A stretch of DNA of 64,000 nucleotides from an uncultured Bacilli bacterium (lineage in GTDB: Bacteria > Bacillota_I > Bacilli_A > RF39 > UBA660): assembly GCA_934101865.1 (NCBI GenBank), contig CAKOSA010000001.1, positions 1 through 64,000 of the forward strand. The letters run 5' to 3'. Below the pieces are notes generated by a model. It saw only the letters and a program-made list of their open reading frames with translations, made no database searches and was not told the origin of the DNA. A program made the translations under genes and the position numbers. Below, piece after piece: positions 9,610 to 18,857 of the stretch; the first letter of the stretch is position 1, and every line of letters starts with the position of its first letter.

Positions 9610-9610
9610 G

Positions 9611-9625
9611 TTAACTGTTGGTTAA
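9611..9625. promoter_or_regulatory. Candidate operator upstream of XRE regulator
   Basis: TTAACTGTTGGTTAA is an inverted repeat TTAACT-GTT-GGTTAA with one mismatch. Another half-site-like AACTGTTAA lies at 9636-9644, just before a TATAAT at 9659-9664. A perfect copy of the palindrome is at 12781-12795. Likely the binding site of the XRE protein encoded next. Confidence 0.5.
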
Positions 9626-9697
9626 TTTTTTACACAACTGTTAAATTGTATATTAAAATATAATTAACAAAGGAGTAACTGAAAAGAGGTAAAAGAG

Positions 9698-10051
9698 ATG
9701 TTGTTAGGAGAAAGATTGAAAGAATTAAGAATGGAGAGAAATATGTCCCAGCAAGAATTAGGCAACCTACTTGGAATAACCAAAGTGTCAGTATGCGGTT
9801 ACGAAAACGGCACTAGATCACCGAGTATAGATACACTTTGTGAGATAGCAAGAGTTTTTGGCGTAAGTACAGACTACTTGCTTGGAATGGAAATCCCAAT
9901 AATAGCAAATGATATGGGTGAATATATAGGTGCCATCTCCAAAGAAGACATCGAAATAATATACAATTTAAGAAGATACCCCAATTTGTACAATAATATG
10001 TTTAAAGATGCTACAAGATTTGTAGCCCTCGTTAATAAAAAAATGAGATAA
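9698..10051 (+). CDS. XRE-family transcriptional regulator
   Basis: A 117-aa DNA-binding protein. The HTH_3 domain covers residues 1-62 (LKELRMERNMSQQELGNLLG, then VSVCGYENGTRSPSIDTLCE and FGVSTDYLLGM). The remaining 55 residues form a short helical tail, probably for dimerisation or sensing. The promoter region contains a palindrome that recurs upstream of the membrane protein gene at 12853, so it probably represses itself and that gene. It is 16 nt upstream of asnS and may be co-transcribed with it. Confidence 0.85.
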   Translation: MLLGERLKELRMERNMSQQELGNLLGITKVSVCGYENGTRSPSIDTLCEIARVFGVSTDYLLGMEIPIIANDMGEYIGAISKEDIEIIYNLRRYPNLYNNMFKDATRFVALVNKKMR

Positions 10052-10067
10052 AAAAGGAGCGATAAAT

Positions 10068-11444
10068 ATGATAGATGTAAAAGAATTATTCAAAAAAGAA
10101 GAAGAGTACTTAGAGAAAGAAATAACAGTACAAGGATGGATAAAAAATCATAGAAAACAATCTCACTTTGGTTTTATAGATTTTTCTGACGGAACCACAA
10201 TAAATACACTTCAAGTAGTGTATGATGACAAGCTAAAAAACTTTGAGGAAATAACTAAACTAAAAGTAGGAAGTGCTGTAACCCTAACCGGAAAACTAAT
10301 ACCCTCCCCAAAAGAAGGTCAAAAATTTGAGTTACAATTAAAAAACTTCACTCTCGAAGGTGAAGCAAGCGATGATTATCCTCTTCAACCCAAAAGACAT
10401 AGTCTCGAATACCTTAGAGAAATAGCCTATTTACGTCCAAGAGCAAATCTTTTTCAAGCTGTGTTCAGAGTACGAAGCGTAGCAGCATACGCAATACATA
10501 ACTATTTTCAAGAAAGAAATTATGTATACGCCCACACACCATTAATAACAGCAAATGATGGTGAAGGAGCAGGACAAATGTTTGAAGTAACAACACTAGA
10601 TTTAGAAAGAATAGCCAAAACAGGAAAAGTAGATTATAGCAAAGACTTTTTCGAAAAAAAAGTCGGCCTTGCCGTAACAGGTCAACTAGAAGCCGAATCA
10701 TTTGCCCTAGCCTATAAAAAAACTTACACATTTGGTCCAACATTTAGAGCCGAAAATTCCAATACAAAAACCCACGCTTCAGAATTTTGGATGATTGAGC
10801 CCGAAATAGCTTTTTGCGATTTAGAGCAAGATATGGATATAATGGAAGAAATGCTAAAATACGTTGTTAAATACACATTAGAAAATGCCAAAGATGAAAT
10901 GGAATATTTAGATAAATATGTAGAAAAAGGCTTAATTGCAAAATTAAATAAACTATTAAACAGCCATTTTACAAGAATAGACCATAAAGATGTAATAACA
11001 ATATTAAAAGAAGCAAACAAAAAATGGGAATTTGAACCAGAATACGGTGAGGATATAGCAAAAGAGCACGAAAAGTACATAACAGAATACTTTGATGGCC
11101 CTGTATTTATCAAAAACTGGCCCAAAGACATAAAAGCCTTTTATATGAAAGAAAATCCTGATGGAAAAACAGTCGCTGCTGTTGACCTTGAAGTTCCAGG
11201 AGCTGGCGAACTAATGGGAGGAAGCCAAAGAGAAGAAAATTATGATAAACTATTAAATAGAATGAAAGAATTAAATATGGATTTAGAACCATTAGAATGG
11301 TATACAAATTTAAGAAAATTTGGTGGATGTATACATTCAGGATTTGGAATGGGATTTGAAAGACTGCTAATATATCTAACAGGTGTTGAAAATATAAGAG
11401 ATGTTATCCCATTCCCAAGAACACCAAAAAATTGTGATTTTTAA
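10068..11444 (+). CDS. asnS: Asparagine--tRNA ligase
   Basis: Class IIb aminoacyl-tRNA synthetase charging tRNA-Asn. At 458 aa the length is typical. The N-terminal OB-fold anticodon-binding domain includes EITVQGWIKNHRKQSHFGFI; the catalytic core has motif 2 (TYTFGPTFRAENSNTKTHASEF, here split around Arg) and motif 3 near the end (SGFGMGFERLLIYL). The ENSNT/HASEFW loop is the asparaginyl rather than aspartyl type. SD AAAAAGGAGCGAT precedes ATG. It ends in a strong terminator. Confidence 0.96.
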   Translation: MIDVKELFKKEEEYLEKEITVQGWIKNHRKQSHFGFIDFSDGTTINTLQVVYDDKLKNFEEITKLKVGSAVTLTGKLIPSPKEGQKFELQLKNFTLEGEASDDYPLQPKRHSLEYLREIAYLRPRANLFQAVFRVRSVAAYAIHNYFQERNYVYAHTPLITANDGEGAGQMFEVTTLDLERIAKTGKVDYSKDFFEKKVGLAVTGQLEAESFALAYKKTYTFGPTFRAENSNTKTHASEFWMIEPEIAFCDLEQDMDIMEEMLKYVVKYTLENAKDEMEYLDKYVEKGLIAKLNKLLNSHFTRIDHKDVITILKEANKKWEFEPEYGEDIAKEHEKYITEYFDGPVFIKNWPKDIKAFYMKENPDGKTVAAVDLEVPGAGELMGGSQREENYDKLLNRMKELNMDLEPLEWYTNLRKFGGCIHSGFGMGFERLLIYLTGVENIRDVIPFPRTPKNCDF

Positions 11445-11471
11445 AATTGGAACAAAATTCCAATTTTTTTT
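11443..11471 (+). terminator. Intrinsic terminator of asnS
   Basis: AAAATTGGAA (11443-11452) pairs with TTCCAATTTT (11458-11467), 5-nt loop, then a T-run. Confidence 0.9.
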
Positions 11472-11522
11472 ATCTATAATTTACACAAAAATGCTCATAT
11501 TAAAAATGAATAGGAGGTAAAA

Positions 11523-12104
11523 ATGAAAAAGAAAATAGCACTATTAACACCGTTAGTACTTCTTTCCCTATCAGCCTGTTCATTAAATGGCGAAGAAAAA
11601 TTAACTTGCACTAATGAAAGAGAAGTAGGAGACACAACTACGAATATAAAATATGAAATAAATCATAAAAACAACGATATAAAAAAAATGACAATCATTT
11701 ATGATTATAATAATACTAGCACCAACGCCAAAACAAAAAAAGATGGAACAGATGCTGATACCGACGGAATAACGGAAACAAAAGAAGAAACTAAAGACGA
11801 TCTTAGCGATAAAGTAATAGATGGAGTAGTAGGAGATACAGTGGATACAATTCTTGGCCCCATTACCGATACTATTATAGATTTATCCAAAGTAAAAGAA
11901 CGCCACAATTCCGTGCAAACAAATTACAAAGATATTGAAGGCTTTACATATATAGTAGATAATGATGAAGACAATCATTATAAAATAAAATATGAAGTAG
12001 ACTTCGATAAAATCTCTAGTACTGATCTAACAAGATTAGGATACACAAAAGATTTAAAAAAAGCCCGTTCTGATTATGAAAATCAAGGCTTTACTTGCAA
12101 ATAA
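11523..12104 (+). CDS. YehR-like lipoprotein (DUF1307-like)
   Basis: A 193-aa secreted lipoprotein: signal peptide residues 1-18 with lipobox LSAC and Cys19 as lipidation site. The mature part starts with a small beta-rich region (KLTCTNEREVGDTTT, IKYEINHKNNDIKKMTIIYDY), has an acidic low-complexity middle (about residues 60-110) and ends with KDIEGFTYIVDNDEDNHYKIKYEVDF, the pattern of the YehR/DUF1307 family. Two Cys (in LTC and at FTCK) could form a disulfide. Function unknown in the family. Preceded by SD TAGGAGG. Confidence 0.75.
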   Translation: MKKKIALLTPLVLLSLSACSLNGEEKLTCTNEREVGDTTTNIKYEINHKNNDIKKMTIIYDYNNTSTNAKTKKDGTDADTDGITETKEETKDDLSDKVIDGVVGDTVDTILGPITDTIIDLSKVKERHNSVQTNYKDIEGFTYIVDNDEDNHYKIKYEVDFDKISSTDLTRLGYTKDLKKARSDYENQGFTCK

Positions 12105-12160
12105 AAAGATACAAAATGAAAAGAAATAACAAATTTCTAATCATTAAAAGTATCTTTTTT
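12103..12160. terminator. Possible bidirectional terminator between lipoprotein and HIT genes
   Basis: AAAAAGATAC (12103-12112) pairs with GTATCTTTTT (12150-12159); an inner AGAAAT/ATTTCT stem (12122-12138) shortens the loop. T-runs follow on the + strand and the mirror A-run on the other. It overlaps the last HIT codons. Confidence 0.5.
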
Positions 12161-12514
12161 TAAAATATCATATACATTTTCAATATCCATTTTTTTAGGC
12201 TTACTATACTTAGGAATAATATGCAAATGAAAATGCTTAACATCTTGGCAAATACCATTATTTTGAACTAACATAATACCATCAGCATTAAAATTCCTCA
12301 TAAGACCTTTTCCAATCATTTTAGCTTTTTCTAAAATATGATTCATATATTCTCTATCAATATCAAATAAATCTACAAAATGCATCTTAGGCACAATCAA
12401 ACAGTGTCCTACGCTTTGCGGGTTAATATCCAAAAAAACCCTAATAAAATCATCCTCATAAATTGTATAAGAAGGAATATCTCCATTATTAATTTTACAA
12501 AAAATACAATCCAT
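12137..12514 (-). CDS. HIT family protein (histidine triad nucleotide hydrolase)
   Basis: HINT/HIT-type purine nucleoside phosphoramidase or dinucleotide hydrolase, 125 aa. Starts MDCIFCKINNGDIPSY, the classic HIT N-terminus with two Cys, and carries the triad HFHLHIIPK near residue 100. The start is set by GGAGG 8 nt upstream; a longer in-frame start at 12535 would put that site inside the gene. One of only four genes on the - strand; convergent with the lipoprotein gene. Confidence 0.93.
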   Translation of the reverse strand: MDCIFCKINNGDIPSYTIYEDDFIRVFLDINPQSVGHCLIVPKMHFVDLFDIDREYMNHILEKAKMIGKGLMRNFNADGIMLVQNNGICQDVKHFHLHIIPKYSKPKKMDIENVYDILKKDTFND

Positions 12515-12603
12515 TTTTTCAACCTCCATCCCCATTATAACACAAAAAAATAAATAAAATTACAAATAAATTCTAAAAAAAAGAAAAAAGGACCAAAAAA
12601 TAT

Positions 12604-12632
12604 TTGACAACCACTAAAAATTATGATATATT
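12604..12632 (+). promoter_or_regulatory. Promoter of tRNA-His
   Basis: Consensus TTGACA (12604-12609), 17-bp spacer, TATATT (12627-12632), 12 nt before the tRNA. Confidence 0.8.
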
Positions 12633-12644
12633 TTTATATGTGCT

Positions 12645-12721
12645 GGCGGATATGGTGAAGTGGTTAACACATTGGATTGTGGTTCCAACATGCGTGGGTT
12701 CGATTCCCACTATCCGTCCCA
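12645..12721 (+). tRNA. tRNA-His (GTG)
   Basis: Full cloverleaf. Acceptor GCGGATA (12646-12652) pairs with TATCCGT (12711-12717); the extra 5' G at 12645 faces C73 (12718), the histidine identity pair; CCA is encoded at 12719-12721. Anticodon stem TTGGA/TCCAA encloses loop TTGTGGT with anticodon GTG at 12679-12681. T-loop GGGTTCGATTCCC. Single tRNA gene with own promoter and terminator. Confidence 0.96.
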
Positions 12722-12733
12722 TTAAAGACAATC

Positions 12734-12761
12734 AAAGAACTGCTCCAAGGTAGTTCTTTTT
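12734..12761 (+). terminator. Terminator of tRNA-His
   Basis: AAAGAACTGC (12734-12743) pairs with GTAGTTCTTT (one G-T pair), followed by T residues. Confidence 0.8.
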
Positions 12762-12780
12762 CAATAACGTAAGGTATAAG

Positions 12781-12795
12781 TTAACTGTTAGTTAA
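12781..12795. promoter_or_regulatory. Second copy of XRE-type operator
   Basis: TTAACTGTTAGTTAA is a perfect 6-bp inverted repeat with a 3-bp centre, identical in 14 of 15 positions to the site at 9611-9625. It lies 28 bp upstream of a TATAAT (12823-12828) that would serve the following membrane protein gene. Confidence 0.5.
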
Positions 12796-12852
12796 TAATG
12801 TGAATAATCATTCAAAGTATATTATAATAATATATAGAAAAGAGGAATGCAA

Positions 12853-13209
12853 ATGGAGTATTTATTAAAGATAGCATTAGAATACATCATTGTTTTCACA
12901 ATCATATTCATTTTAAATTATTTTCTATTCATAAGAAAAAAAGTCAAATTAAACAAAAATAAAGTCCCAATGGAATTAAATTACCTAATAGCCTTATATA
13001 ATATAGATATAAAAAAAATAAATTACAAAAAATTTGTATATACATATAGCCTGATAAATACCTTTATAGTAGCAACAATATATATAATAGTTGTTTATCT
13101 CGTCAAAAGCTTAATATGGCAAATAATAATAGGAATAATACTCCTAGCCCTCCTTATCATAATATGCTATGGATTACTAGGACGCTATTATAGAAAGAGA
13201 AGTGAATAA
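12853..13209 (+). CDS. Small integral membrane protein, three predicted spans
   Basis: Unrecognised 118-aa protein with hydrophobic segments at about residues 5-27, 64-86 and 88-110 and a basic cytoplasmic loop ([12 protein letters not shown]) then [22 protein letters not shown]. No Cys except one in the last span. The ATG at 12853 is preferred to 12847 because AGAGG lies 7 nt upstream of it. Its end carries the Shine-Dalgarno for leuS, so the two are translationally linked. The upstream palindrome suggests control by the XRE protein at 9698. Confidence 0.7.
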   Translation: MEYLLKIALEYIIVFTIIFILNYFLFIRKKVKLNKNKVPMELNYLIALYNIDIKKINYKKFVYTYSLINTFIVATIYIIVVYLVKSLIWQIIIGIILLALLIIICYGLLGRYYRKRSE

Positions 13210-13210
13210 T

Positions 13211-15604
13211 ATGTACAATTTCAAAAAAGTAGAAAAAAAATGGCAAAAATATTGGGAGGAAAATCAAACATTCAAAACCAACCTTTACGATTTTTCTAAG
13301 CCCAAATATTACGCCTTAGATATGTTCCCATACCCTTCGGGGGTAGGACTTCACGCCGGCCATCCAGAAGGATATACAGCAACAGACATAGTATCAAGAA
13401 TGAAAAGAATGCAAGGATATAACGTTCTTCATCCGATGGGGTGGGATGCCTTTGGATTACCAGCTGAGCAATATGCAATAAATACAGGTAATCATCCCAG
13501 TGTTTTTACCAATAAAAATATCGATACATTTAGAACCCAACTAAAATCACTTGGACTTTCTTATGATTGGTCCAAAGAAATATCCACCGCCGATCCAAAG
13601 TTTTATAAATGGACACAGTGGATATTCAAAAGACTATATGAAGATAAAATAGCCGAAGAAATAAATATGCCCGTAAATTGGTGTGAAGAGTTAGGGACCG
13701 TTCTTTCAAACGATGAAGTAATTGACGGAAAAAGTGAAAGAGGAGGCTTCCCAGTCGTTAGAAAAGAAATGAAACAATGGGTTATGGATATTCCCAGATA
13801 TGCCGAAAAACTATTAAACGGATTAGATACCCTAGATTGGCCAGAATCCACTAAGGAAATGCAAAGAAATTGGATAGGAAAATCAGTCGGTGCTGAGGTA
13901 AATTTCCCAATCAAAGATACCGAAGAGTATTTTACAGTATATACAACCCGTTGTGATACCCTTTTTGGGGCAACTTACTGTGTCTTAGCTCCTGAACATC
14001 CCTTAGTAGATAAAATAACAACTTCTGAGAAAAAAGCCAAAGTAGTAAATTATCAAAAAATGTGCCAATCAAAATCAGATTTAGAAAGAACAGAATTAAA
14101 TAAAGAAAAAACCGGTGTCTTCACCGGAGCTTATGCCATTAATCCAGTTAACAATAAAGAAATACCAATATGGATTAGTGACTATGTATTAGTAAGTTAT
14201 GGAACCGGAGCAATTATGGCCGTACCAGCTCACGATACAAGAGATTACGAATTTGCCAAAAAATACAACATACCAATAATACCAGTTCTTGAAGGAGGAA
14301 ATATCGAAAAAGAAGCCTTCACAGAAGACGGTATCCATATAAATTCAGATTTTCTAAATGGATTAGATAAAGACGAAGCCATTGAAGTAATGCTAAATTA
14401 TTTAGAGAAAAATAAATTAGGAAAGAAAAAAATAAATTATCGCCTTCGTAAATGGATATTTGCCCGTCAAAGATATTGGGGGGAACCAGTACCAATAATC
14501 CATTTAGAAAACGGCAAAACAATAGCCCTAAAAGATAGTGAACTACCACTAATATTACCAGAATTAGAAGATTATAAAGGCAAAGGCGGTAAAGCACCAC
14601 TTGATAATGCAACAGAATGGAAAAATGTTGTCGTGGATGGAATAAAAGGAGAAAGAGAAACAAGTACGATGCCAGGATCAGCAGGCTCTTCTTGGTATTT
14701 CCTAAGATACATTGATCCCCATAACGATAAAGCCTTAGCAGATCGCAAACTTCTTGAATACTGGATGCCAGTTGACTTATACGTTGGTGGACCAGAACAC
14801 GCAGTTGGACATCTCCTATATTCAAGATTTTGGAATAATTACCTATATGACAAAGGAATATCACCCGTAGCTGAACCATTTAAAAGACTATGTCATCAAG
14901 GAATGATTTTAGGTGCAAACGGATTAAAAATGGGAAAAAGACATCCCGAATACGTTGTGAACCCAACCGATGTAGTAAATAGTCACGGTGCTGATGCCCT
15001 AAGACTATATGAAATGTTTATGGGACCCCTTGAAGCCGATAAACCTTGGAGTGATGAAGGCCTAGATGGAGCCAAAAGATTTATAGATAGAGTATATAGA
15101 CTAATCGTAGAATCTGATAAAGTAAAAAATGAAGATAACGACAATCTAGAAATAACATATAATTACACCATCAAAAAAGTAACCGAAGATTACGAAAAAC
15201 TATCATTCAATACAGCAATAAGTCAGTTAATGATATTCATAAATGAGTGTTATAAAGAAGAAATAGTACCACTCAAATATATAAGAGATTTCATAAAACT
15301 AATATACCCAATAACACCACATCTTGGTGAAGAACTATGGAGTACCCTAGGAGCTACAAACACCATAACGTATGAACCTTGGCCAACTTATGATGAAACA
15401 AAATTACAAGTAACCAAAGTAGAATTAGGAGTTCAAGTAAATGGAAAACTAAGAGCAATTATTAAGGCCGATAAAGATGCTGAAAATAAAACTCTTGAAG
15501 AGTTAGCCCTTAAAGAAGAAAATGTAAAAACTCATATCAAGGACAAACAAATAATAAAAATAATAGTAGTACCAAACAGAATTGTAAATATAGTAGTAAA
15601 ATAA
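13211..15604 (+). CDS. leuS: Leucine--tRNA ligase
   Basis: Class I synthetase for tRNA-Leu, 797 aa, bacterial type. Class I HIGH motif is HAGH at 48-51 within [20 protein letters not shown]. The CP1 editing domain is present ([32 protein letters not shown] with its Asp). The second catalytic loop reads [13 protein letters not shown] near residue 573 where most LeuRS have KMSKS(K/R)GNVVNP, a notable substitution. The C-terminal anticodon and tail domains look complete. Start at ATG 13211 because AGAAGTGA lies 6 nt upstream; an in-frame GTG at 13202 is the alternative. Confidence 0.96.
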   Translation: MYNFKKVEKKWQKYWEENQTFKTNLYDFSKPKYYALDMFPYPSGVGLHAGHPEGYTATDIVSRMKRMQGYNVLHPMGWDAFGLPAEQYAINTGNHPSVFTNKNIDTFRTQLKSLGLSYDWSKEISTADPKFYKWTQWIFKRLYEDKIAEEINMPVNWCEELGTVLSNDEVIDGKSERGGFPVVRKEMKQWVMDIPRYAEKLLNGLDTLDWPESTKEMQRNWIGKSVGAEVNFPIKDTEEYFTVYTTRCDTLFGATYCVLAPEHPLVDKITTSEKKAKVVNYQKMCQSKSDLERTELNKEKTGVFTGAYAINPVNNKEIPIWISDYVLVSYGTGAIMAVPAHDTRDYEFAKKYNIPIIPVLEGGNIEKEAFTEDGIHINSDFLNGLDKDEAIEVMLNYLEKNKLGKKKINYRLRKWIFARQRYWGEPVPIIHLENGKTIALKDSELPLILPELEDYKGKGGKAPLDNATEWKNVVVDGIKGERETSTMPGSAGSSWYFLRYIDPHNDKALADRKLLEYWMPVDLYVGGPEHAVGHLLYSRFWNNYLYDKGISPVAEPFKRLCHQGMILGANGLKMGKRHPEYVVNPTDVVNSHGADALRLYEMFMGPLEADKPWSDEGLDGAKRFIDRVYRLIVESDKVKNEDNDNLEITYNYTIKKVTEDYEKLSFNTAISQLMIFINECYKEEIVPLKYIRDFIKLIYPITPHLGEELWSTLGATNTITYEPWPTYDETKLQVTKVELGVQVNGKLRAIIKADKDAENKTLEELALKEENVKTHIKDKQIIKIIVVPNRIVNIVVK

Positions 15605-15744
15605 AAAACGAAACAAAGATTATGCAAAAAATCAAAAACTGCCCCCTTTCTCATACGAAAAAAATGTCTACTATGTGTAAATACTATTGTAATTTTTTTC
15701 AAATTGTTATATCCTTATATTAGAAGAAAAGGGAGAGTGAAAAA

Positions 15745-15954
15745 ATGATTTATCCATCAATAGATAAAATACTAAATATAGTAGATTCCAAATACGCATT
15801 AGTATATGTAGTAGCCGAAAGAGCCAAACAAATGAAAAAAACTGGATACTACCAATTACCAATAAAAGAATATAAGTGTCAAAAAGAAATCGGAAGAGCA
15901 CTTGAAGAAGTATATAATAATCTAATAAAAGTGGAAAAAAAGCCACATCATTAA
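15745..15954 (+). CDS. rpoZ: DNA-directed RNA polymerase subunit omega
   Basis: A 69-aa omega subunit that helps assemble RNA polymerase around beta-prime. MIYPSIDKILNIVDSKYAL, AERAKQM and KEIGRALEEVYNNLIKVEK match the YPSID/KYxLV/AxxRAR/KxVGRALEEI pattern of Bacillota RpoZ. GGGAGAGTG is the SD. It is usually next to gmk; here it stands alone between leuS and dnaB. Confidence 0.88.
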   Translation: MIYPSIDKILNIVDSKYALVYVVAERAKQMKKTGYYQLPIKEYKCQKEIGRALEEVYNNLIKVEKKPHH

Positions 15955-15955
15955 A

Positions 15956-15987
15956 AATAATGAGTCTTTTCAAAAAGACTCATTATT
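15956..15987. terminator. Strong hairpin after rpoZ
   Basis: AATAATGAGTCTTTT (15956-15970) pairs almost perfectly with AAAAAGACTCATTATT (15972-15987). No T-run follows on the + strand, so function as an intrinsic terminator is uncertain; on the - strand a T-run does follow. Confidence 0.5.
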
Positions 15988-16049
15988 CATATAAAAAACT
16001 TTACAAAGAAAAAACTTTATAGTAAAATATAGATAGGAAAGTGATTGAA

Positions 16050-17345
16050 ATGGAAATACATAACTTGTTACCTGCGGACACATATACAGTCCTAAACAAA
16101 AGCATAATACATACTGAAGATAGAAAACTCCTGAATATGTTGTATCTTCCCATAATCGGACCCCTTCCCGTAATGCTATATTTTTCATTATGGTCTGATC
16201 TAGATAAAATGGAAATAATAAGTGAAGAATATACTCATCACCATTTACTAACAAATATGCACGCCTCCCTAGAAGAAATAGTTATCGCTAGACAATCATT
16301 AGAAGCCATAGGATTACTAAAAACCCACTTTAAAAGTGGAAACATAAATAACTATATATATGAACTATATTCTCCCTTATCAGCTCACGAATTTCTAAAT
16401 CATCCCATATTAAATATGGTTCTTTATAGCAATGTCGGAAAGAAAGAGTATGATAAAATAGTAAACTATTACAAAATACCAAGCATTCATACCGTAGGAT
16501 ATACAGATATAACTAAAAGTTTTTCTGACGTATTTCAAAGTATTCCCTTAACATCCTATGAAATAGTAAATGACAATATTCGTAGATGCAACAAAAAGAA
16601 ACTAAATATAAATACCAATTTTGATTTAAACTTTCTCATCTCATCAATGCCAAAAAGCCTTGATTTAAAAAAAATATTCACTAAAGATAACGAAGAATTA
16701 ATTTTAAATTTAGCCTTTCTCTATGACTTAGATGCGATGAAAATAAGCAGTATTCTCCAAAGTTGTATAAATGAAAGAGGAACCATAAATAAAAACGATT
16801 TAAGAAAAGCCTGTCGTAATTACTATCAATTTGACCACGGAGGAGTATTGCCAACAGTAATAAACCGATCTCAACCAGAATATTTAAGAACTCCATTAGG
16901 AGACAATTCCAAAAGAGCCAAAATGATATATACATTTGAAACAATATCACCTTATGATTTCCTAAAAAGCAAAAATAGCAGTGGTGAACCAACTAAAAGA
17001 GATGTAAGATTGGCTGAAACCCTAATAATCGATTACGGTTTAAAACCAGGAGTCGTAAACGTTCTAATGGATTATGTTCTCAAAACCAACAATAACAAAT
17101 TAACCACATCCCTTGTTGAAACTATAGCAGGGCAGTGGAGTAGATTAAAAATAGAAAACGTCGAAGAAGCAATGTTACTTGCTGAAAAAGAACACAAAAA
17201 ATATAAAAATAAAGTAACAGAAAAGAAAGTAATAACGCCCAAAGATGATCATCTGCCAGAATGGTTCGATAAAGAAATAAAAAAAGAGAAATTTGCCGAA
17301 GGTGAAGTAAATGAAATAGAAGAGATGCTCAAAGAGTATAGATAG
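16050..17345 (+). CDS. dnaB: Replication initiation and membrane attachment protein DnaB
   Basis: Bacillota-specific helicase-loading protein (not the E. coli DnaB helicase), 431 aa. The N-terminal winged-helix half contains LLNMLYLPIIGPLPVMLYFSLW; the second half has a DnaD-like domain, PYDFLKSKNSSGEPTKRDVR and LIIDYGLKPGVVNVLMDYVL. It is followed 9 nt later by dnaI, the classical dnaB-dnaI pair that loads the replicative helicase at oriC and at stalled forks. ATG 16050 is chosen with AAAGTGAT 4-6 nt upstream; GTG 16041 is possible. Confidence 0.88.
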   Translation: MEIHNLLPADTYTVLNKSIIHTEDRKLLNMLYLPIIGPLPVMLYFSLWSDLDKMEIISEEYTHHHLLTNMHASLEEIVIARQSLEAIGLLKTHFKSGNINNYIYELYSPLSAHEFLNHPILNMVLYSNVGKKEYDKIVNYYKIPSIHTVGYTDITKSFSDVFQSIPLTSYEIVNDNIRRCNKKKLNINTNFDLNFLISSMPKSLDLKKIFTKDNEELILNLAFLYDLDAMKISSILQSCINERGTINKNDLRKACRNYYQFDHGGVLPTVINRSQPEYLRTPLGDNSKRAKMIYTFETISPYDFLKSKNSSGEPTKRDVRLAETLIIDYGLKPGVVNVLMDYVLKTNNNKLTTSLVETIAGQWSRLKIENVEEAMLLAEKEHKKYKNKVTEKKVITPKDDHLPEWFDKEIKKEKFAEGEVNEIEEMLKEYR

Positions 17346-17354
17346 GAGGATTTT

Positions 17355-18275
17355 ATGGAAAGTCTAAGTGAAATAATGAAAGAAAAATACAAAACTTACG
17401 CATATAAACTAGAAAAAAACTACAACGATGCCCTCGAAACAAATCCAACTTTTGCTAGCCTTACCAAAAAATTAGCCCTCCCCAAAGCCGAACTTATGAA
17501 GTACACATCCAAACTAGAAGATACGGCCAAGGAACTTGACCACTGTCGAAACTGTAAGAGCATATACGATTGCCCTAACGGGGTCTCTGGATATGTCTGC
17601 TTTCCAAGTGTAAGTGAGAATAACTTAGTATTCAGTTATATTCCTTGTAAATATAGGAAAGCCCTTTCAAAAAAAGAAAGCTATCAAAAAAACATCTACG
17701 CCGGAGGAATGCCAAAATATCTTCTTCAAGCAAGTATGAAAGATATACATACCGATGATAAAAAAAGATACGAAACCATAAAGTGGATAAAAAAGTTTTT
17801 AGATAACTATAAAAGCGGTGAAAAAAATAAAGGATTATACCTAAATGGAAATTTTGGATGTGGAAAAACCTACTTACTATGTGCAATGCTAAATGAACTT
17901 GCAAAAAAAAACATCAAAGTAGCCGTAATATACTATCCCGAGTTACTTAGAAAAATAAAAGAAACATTTAACTCTGATGAAGATAGTACCTATCTAAAAA
18001 AAATAAAAAAAATAGAAATACTACTATTAGATGATATCGGAGCCGAAACAACAACACCCTGGTCAAGAGACGAAGTCCTAGGAACAATACTCCAATATCG
18101 AATGGACGAAGGCTTAACAACCTTTTTCACTTCCAATTTAACCCTTGAAGAATTAGAAGAACACTTAGGTTCATCAAATAAAGGAGTAGAAAAAGTCAAA
18201 GCCCGAAGAATAATAGAAAGAATAAAACAACTAACCGATAACATAACTATGATAAGTGAAAATAAAAGAAAGTGA
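17355..18275 (+). CDS. dnaI: Primosomal protein DnaI, helicase loader ATPase
   Basis: AAA+ ATPase of 306 aa that loads the replicative helicase. The N-terminal helicase-binding domain has the zinc Cys set Cys64-x2-Cys67, Cys73, Cys82 and Cys98. Walker A is GNFGCGKT (165-172), Walker B ILLLDDIG near 228, and sensor TSNLTLEELEEHL near 263, with Arg-rich RRIIERI near the end. SD AGGAGG lies at the dnaB end. Ends in TGA. Confidence 0.93.
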   Translation: MESLSEIMKEKYKTYAYKLEKNYNDALETNPTFASLTKKLALPKAELMKYTSKLEDTAKELDHCRNCKSIYDCPNGVSGYVCFPSVSENNLVFSYIPCKYRKALSKKESYQKNIYAGGMPKYLLQASMKDIHTDDKKRYETIKWIKKFLDNYKSGEKNKGLYLNGNFGCGKTYLLCAMLNELAKKNIKVAVIYYPELLRKIKETFNSDEDSTYLKKIKKIEILLLDDIGAETTTPWSRDEVLGTILQYRMDEGLTTFFTSNLTLEELEEHLGSSNKGVEKVKARRIIERIKQLTDNITMISENKRK

Positions 18276-18282
18276 GGAAAAA

Positions 18283-18576
18283 ATGAAAAATAGTTTTAAT
18301 TGGGATTCAAATAAAAAAGACGAGATGGAAGGGGTATTACCAACAGGGGAGAAAATAGAAATAATAGGAGATGGAATTTATAAAACACCTGATGTTCCTG
18401 AAAATCATATAGTAGCCAATGAAAATGTAAAGAAAAGAGTAAGAACACCAGAACCACCAAAAAAAAGCAAATTAGATGTCGGAATAGGAAGTAGTGGCTT
18501 TACCAGTATGATAACACTAGCTTCCATAATAGTAATAGCAGGAATAATAATAGCATATATAATATTTAAAGTATAA
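18283..18576 (+). CDS. Small C-terminally anchored membrane protein
   Basis: Unrecognised 97-aa protein. A polar, charged N-terminal part (NWDSNKKDEMEGVLPTG, then a KKRVRTPEPPKK basic-proline stretch) is followed by one hydrophobic segment at about residues 72-95 at the very C-terminus, so it is likely tail-anchored with the polar part in the cytoplasm. ATG 18283 has GAGGAAAAA upstream; an in-frame ATG at 18256 lies inside dnaI. Sits between dnaI and pspC-dnaE, so it may link replication factors to the membrane, but that is speculation. Confidence 0.7.
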   Translation: MKNSFNWDSNKKDEMEGVLPTGEKIEIIGDGIYKTPDVPENHIVANENVKKRVRTPEPPKKSKLDVGIGSSGFTSMITLASIIVIAGIIIAYIIFKV

Positions 18577-18590
18577 AAAGGAGTGAAATA

Positions 18591-18839
18591 ATGCAAAAAA
18601 GATTATATAAAATAGAAGAAGGGAAGAAAATAGACGGAGTTTGTGGAGGAATAGCCGAATACCTAAATATAGATCCAACCATAGTAAGATTACTTTGGGT
18701 ATTAGTATCCCTAGCCTATGGATTAGGAGTTATCCTCTATATAGCAGCAATGTTTATAATGCCAACCAAGTCAGAAGTAGTAAAAGACGAACCCAAAAAA
18801 GCCAAAGTAAAAGAAAAAAAATCAAAAGAAGACAAATAA
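18591..18839 (+). CDS. PspC domain protein
   Basis: An 82-aa PspC-family membrane protein. LYKIEEGKKIDGVCGGIAEY and LNIDPTIVRLLWVL are the PspC signature, followed by the hydrophobic segment LAYGLGVILYIAAMFIMP and a Lys/Glu-rich cytoplasmic tail. PspC proteins sense membrane stress in several phyla; stand-alone small ones of Bacillota have no defined role. SD AAAGGAGTG. Confidence 0.9.
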   Translation: MQKRLYKIEEGKKIDGVCGGIAEYLNIDPTIVRLLWVLVSLAYGLGVILYIAAMFIMPTKSEVVKDEPKKAKVKEKKSKEDK

Positions 18840-18857
18840 TATGAGGGAGGTGTAATC

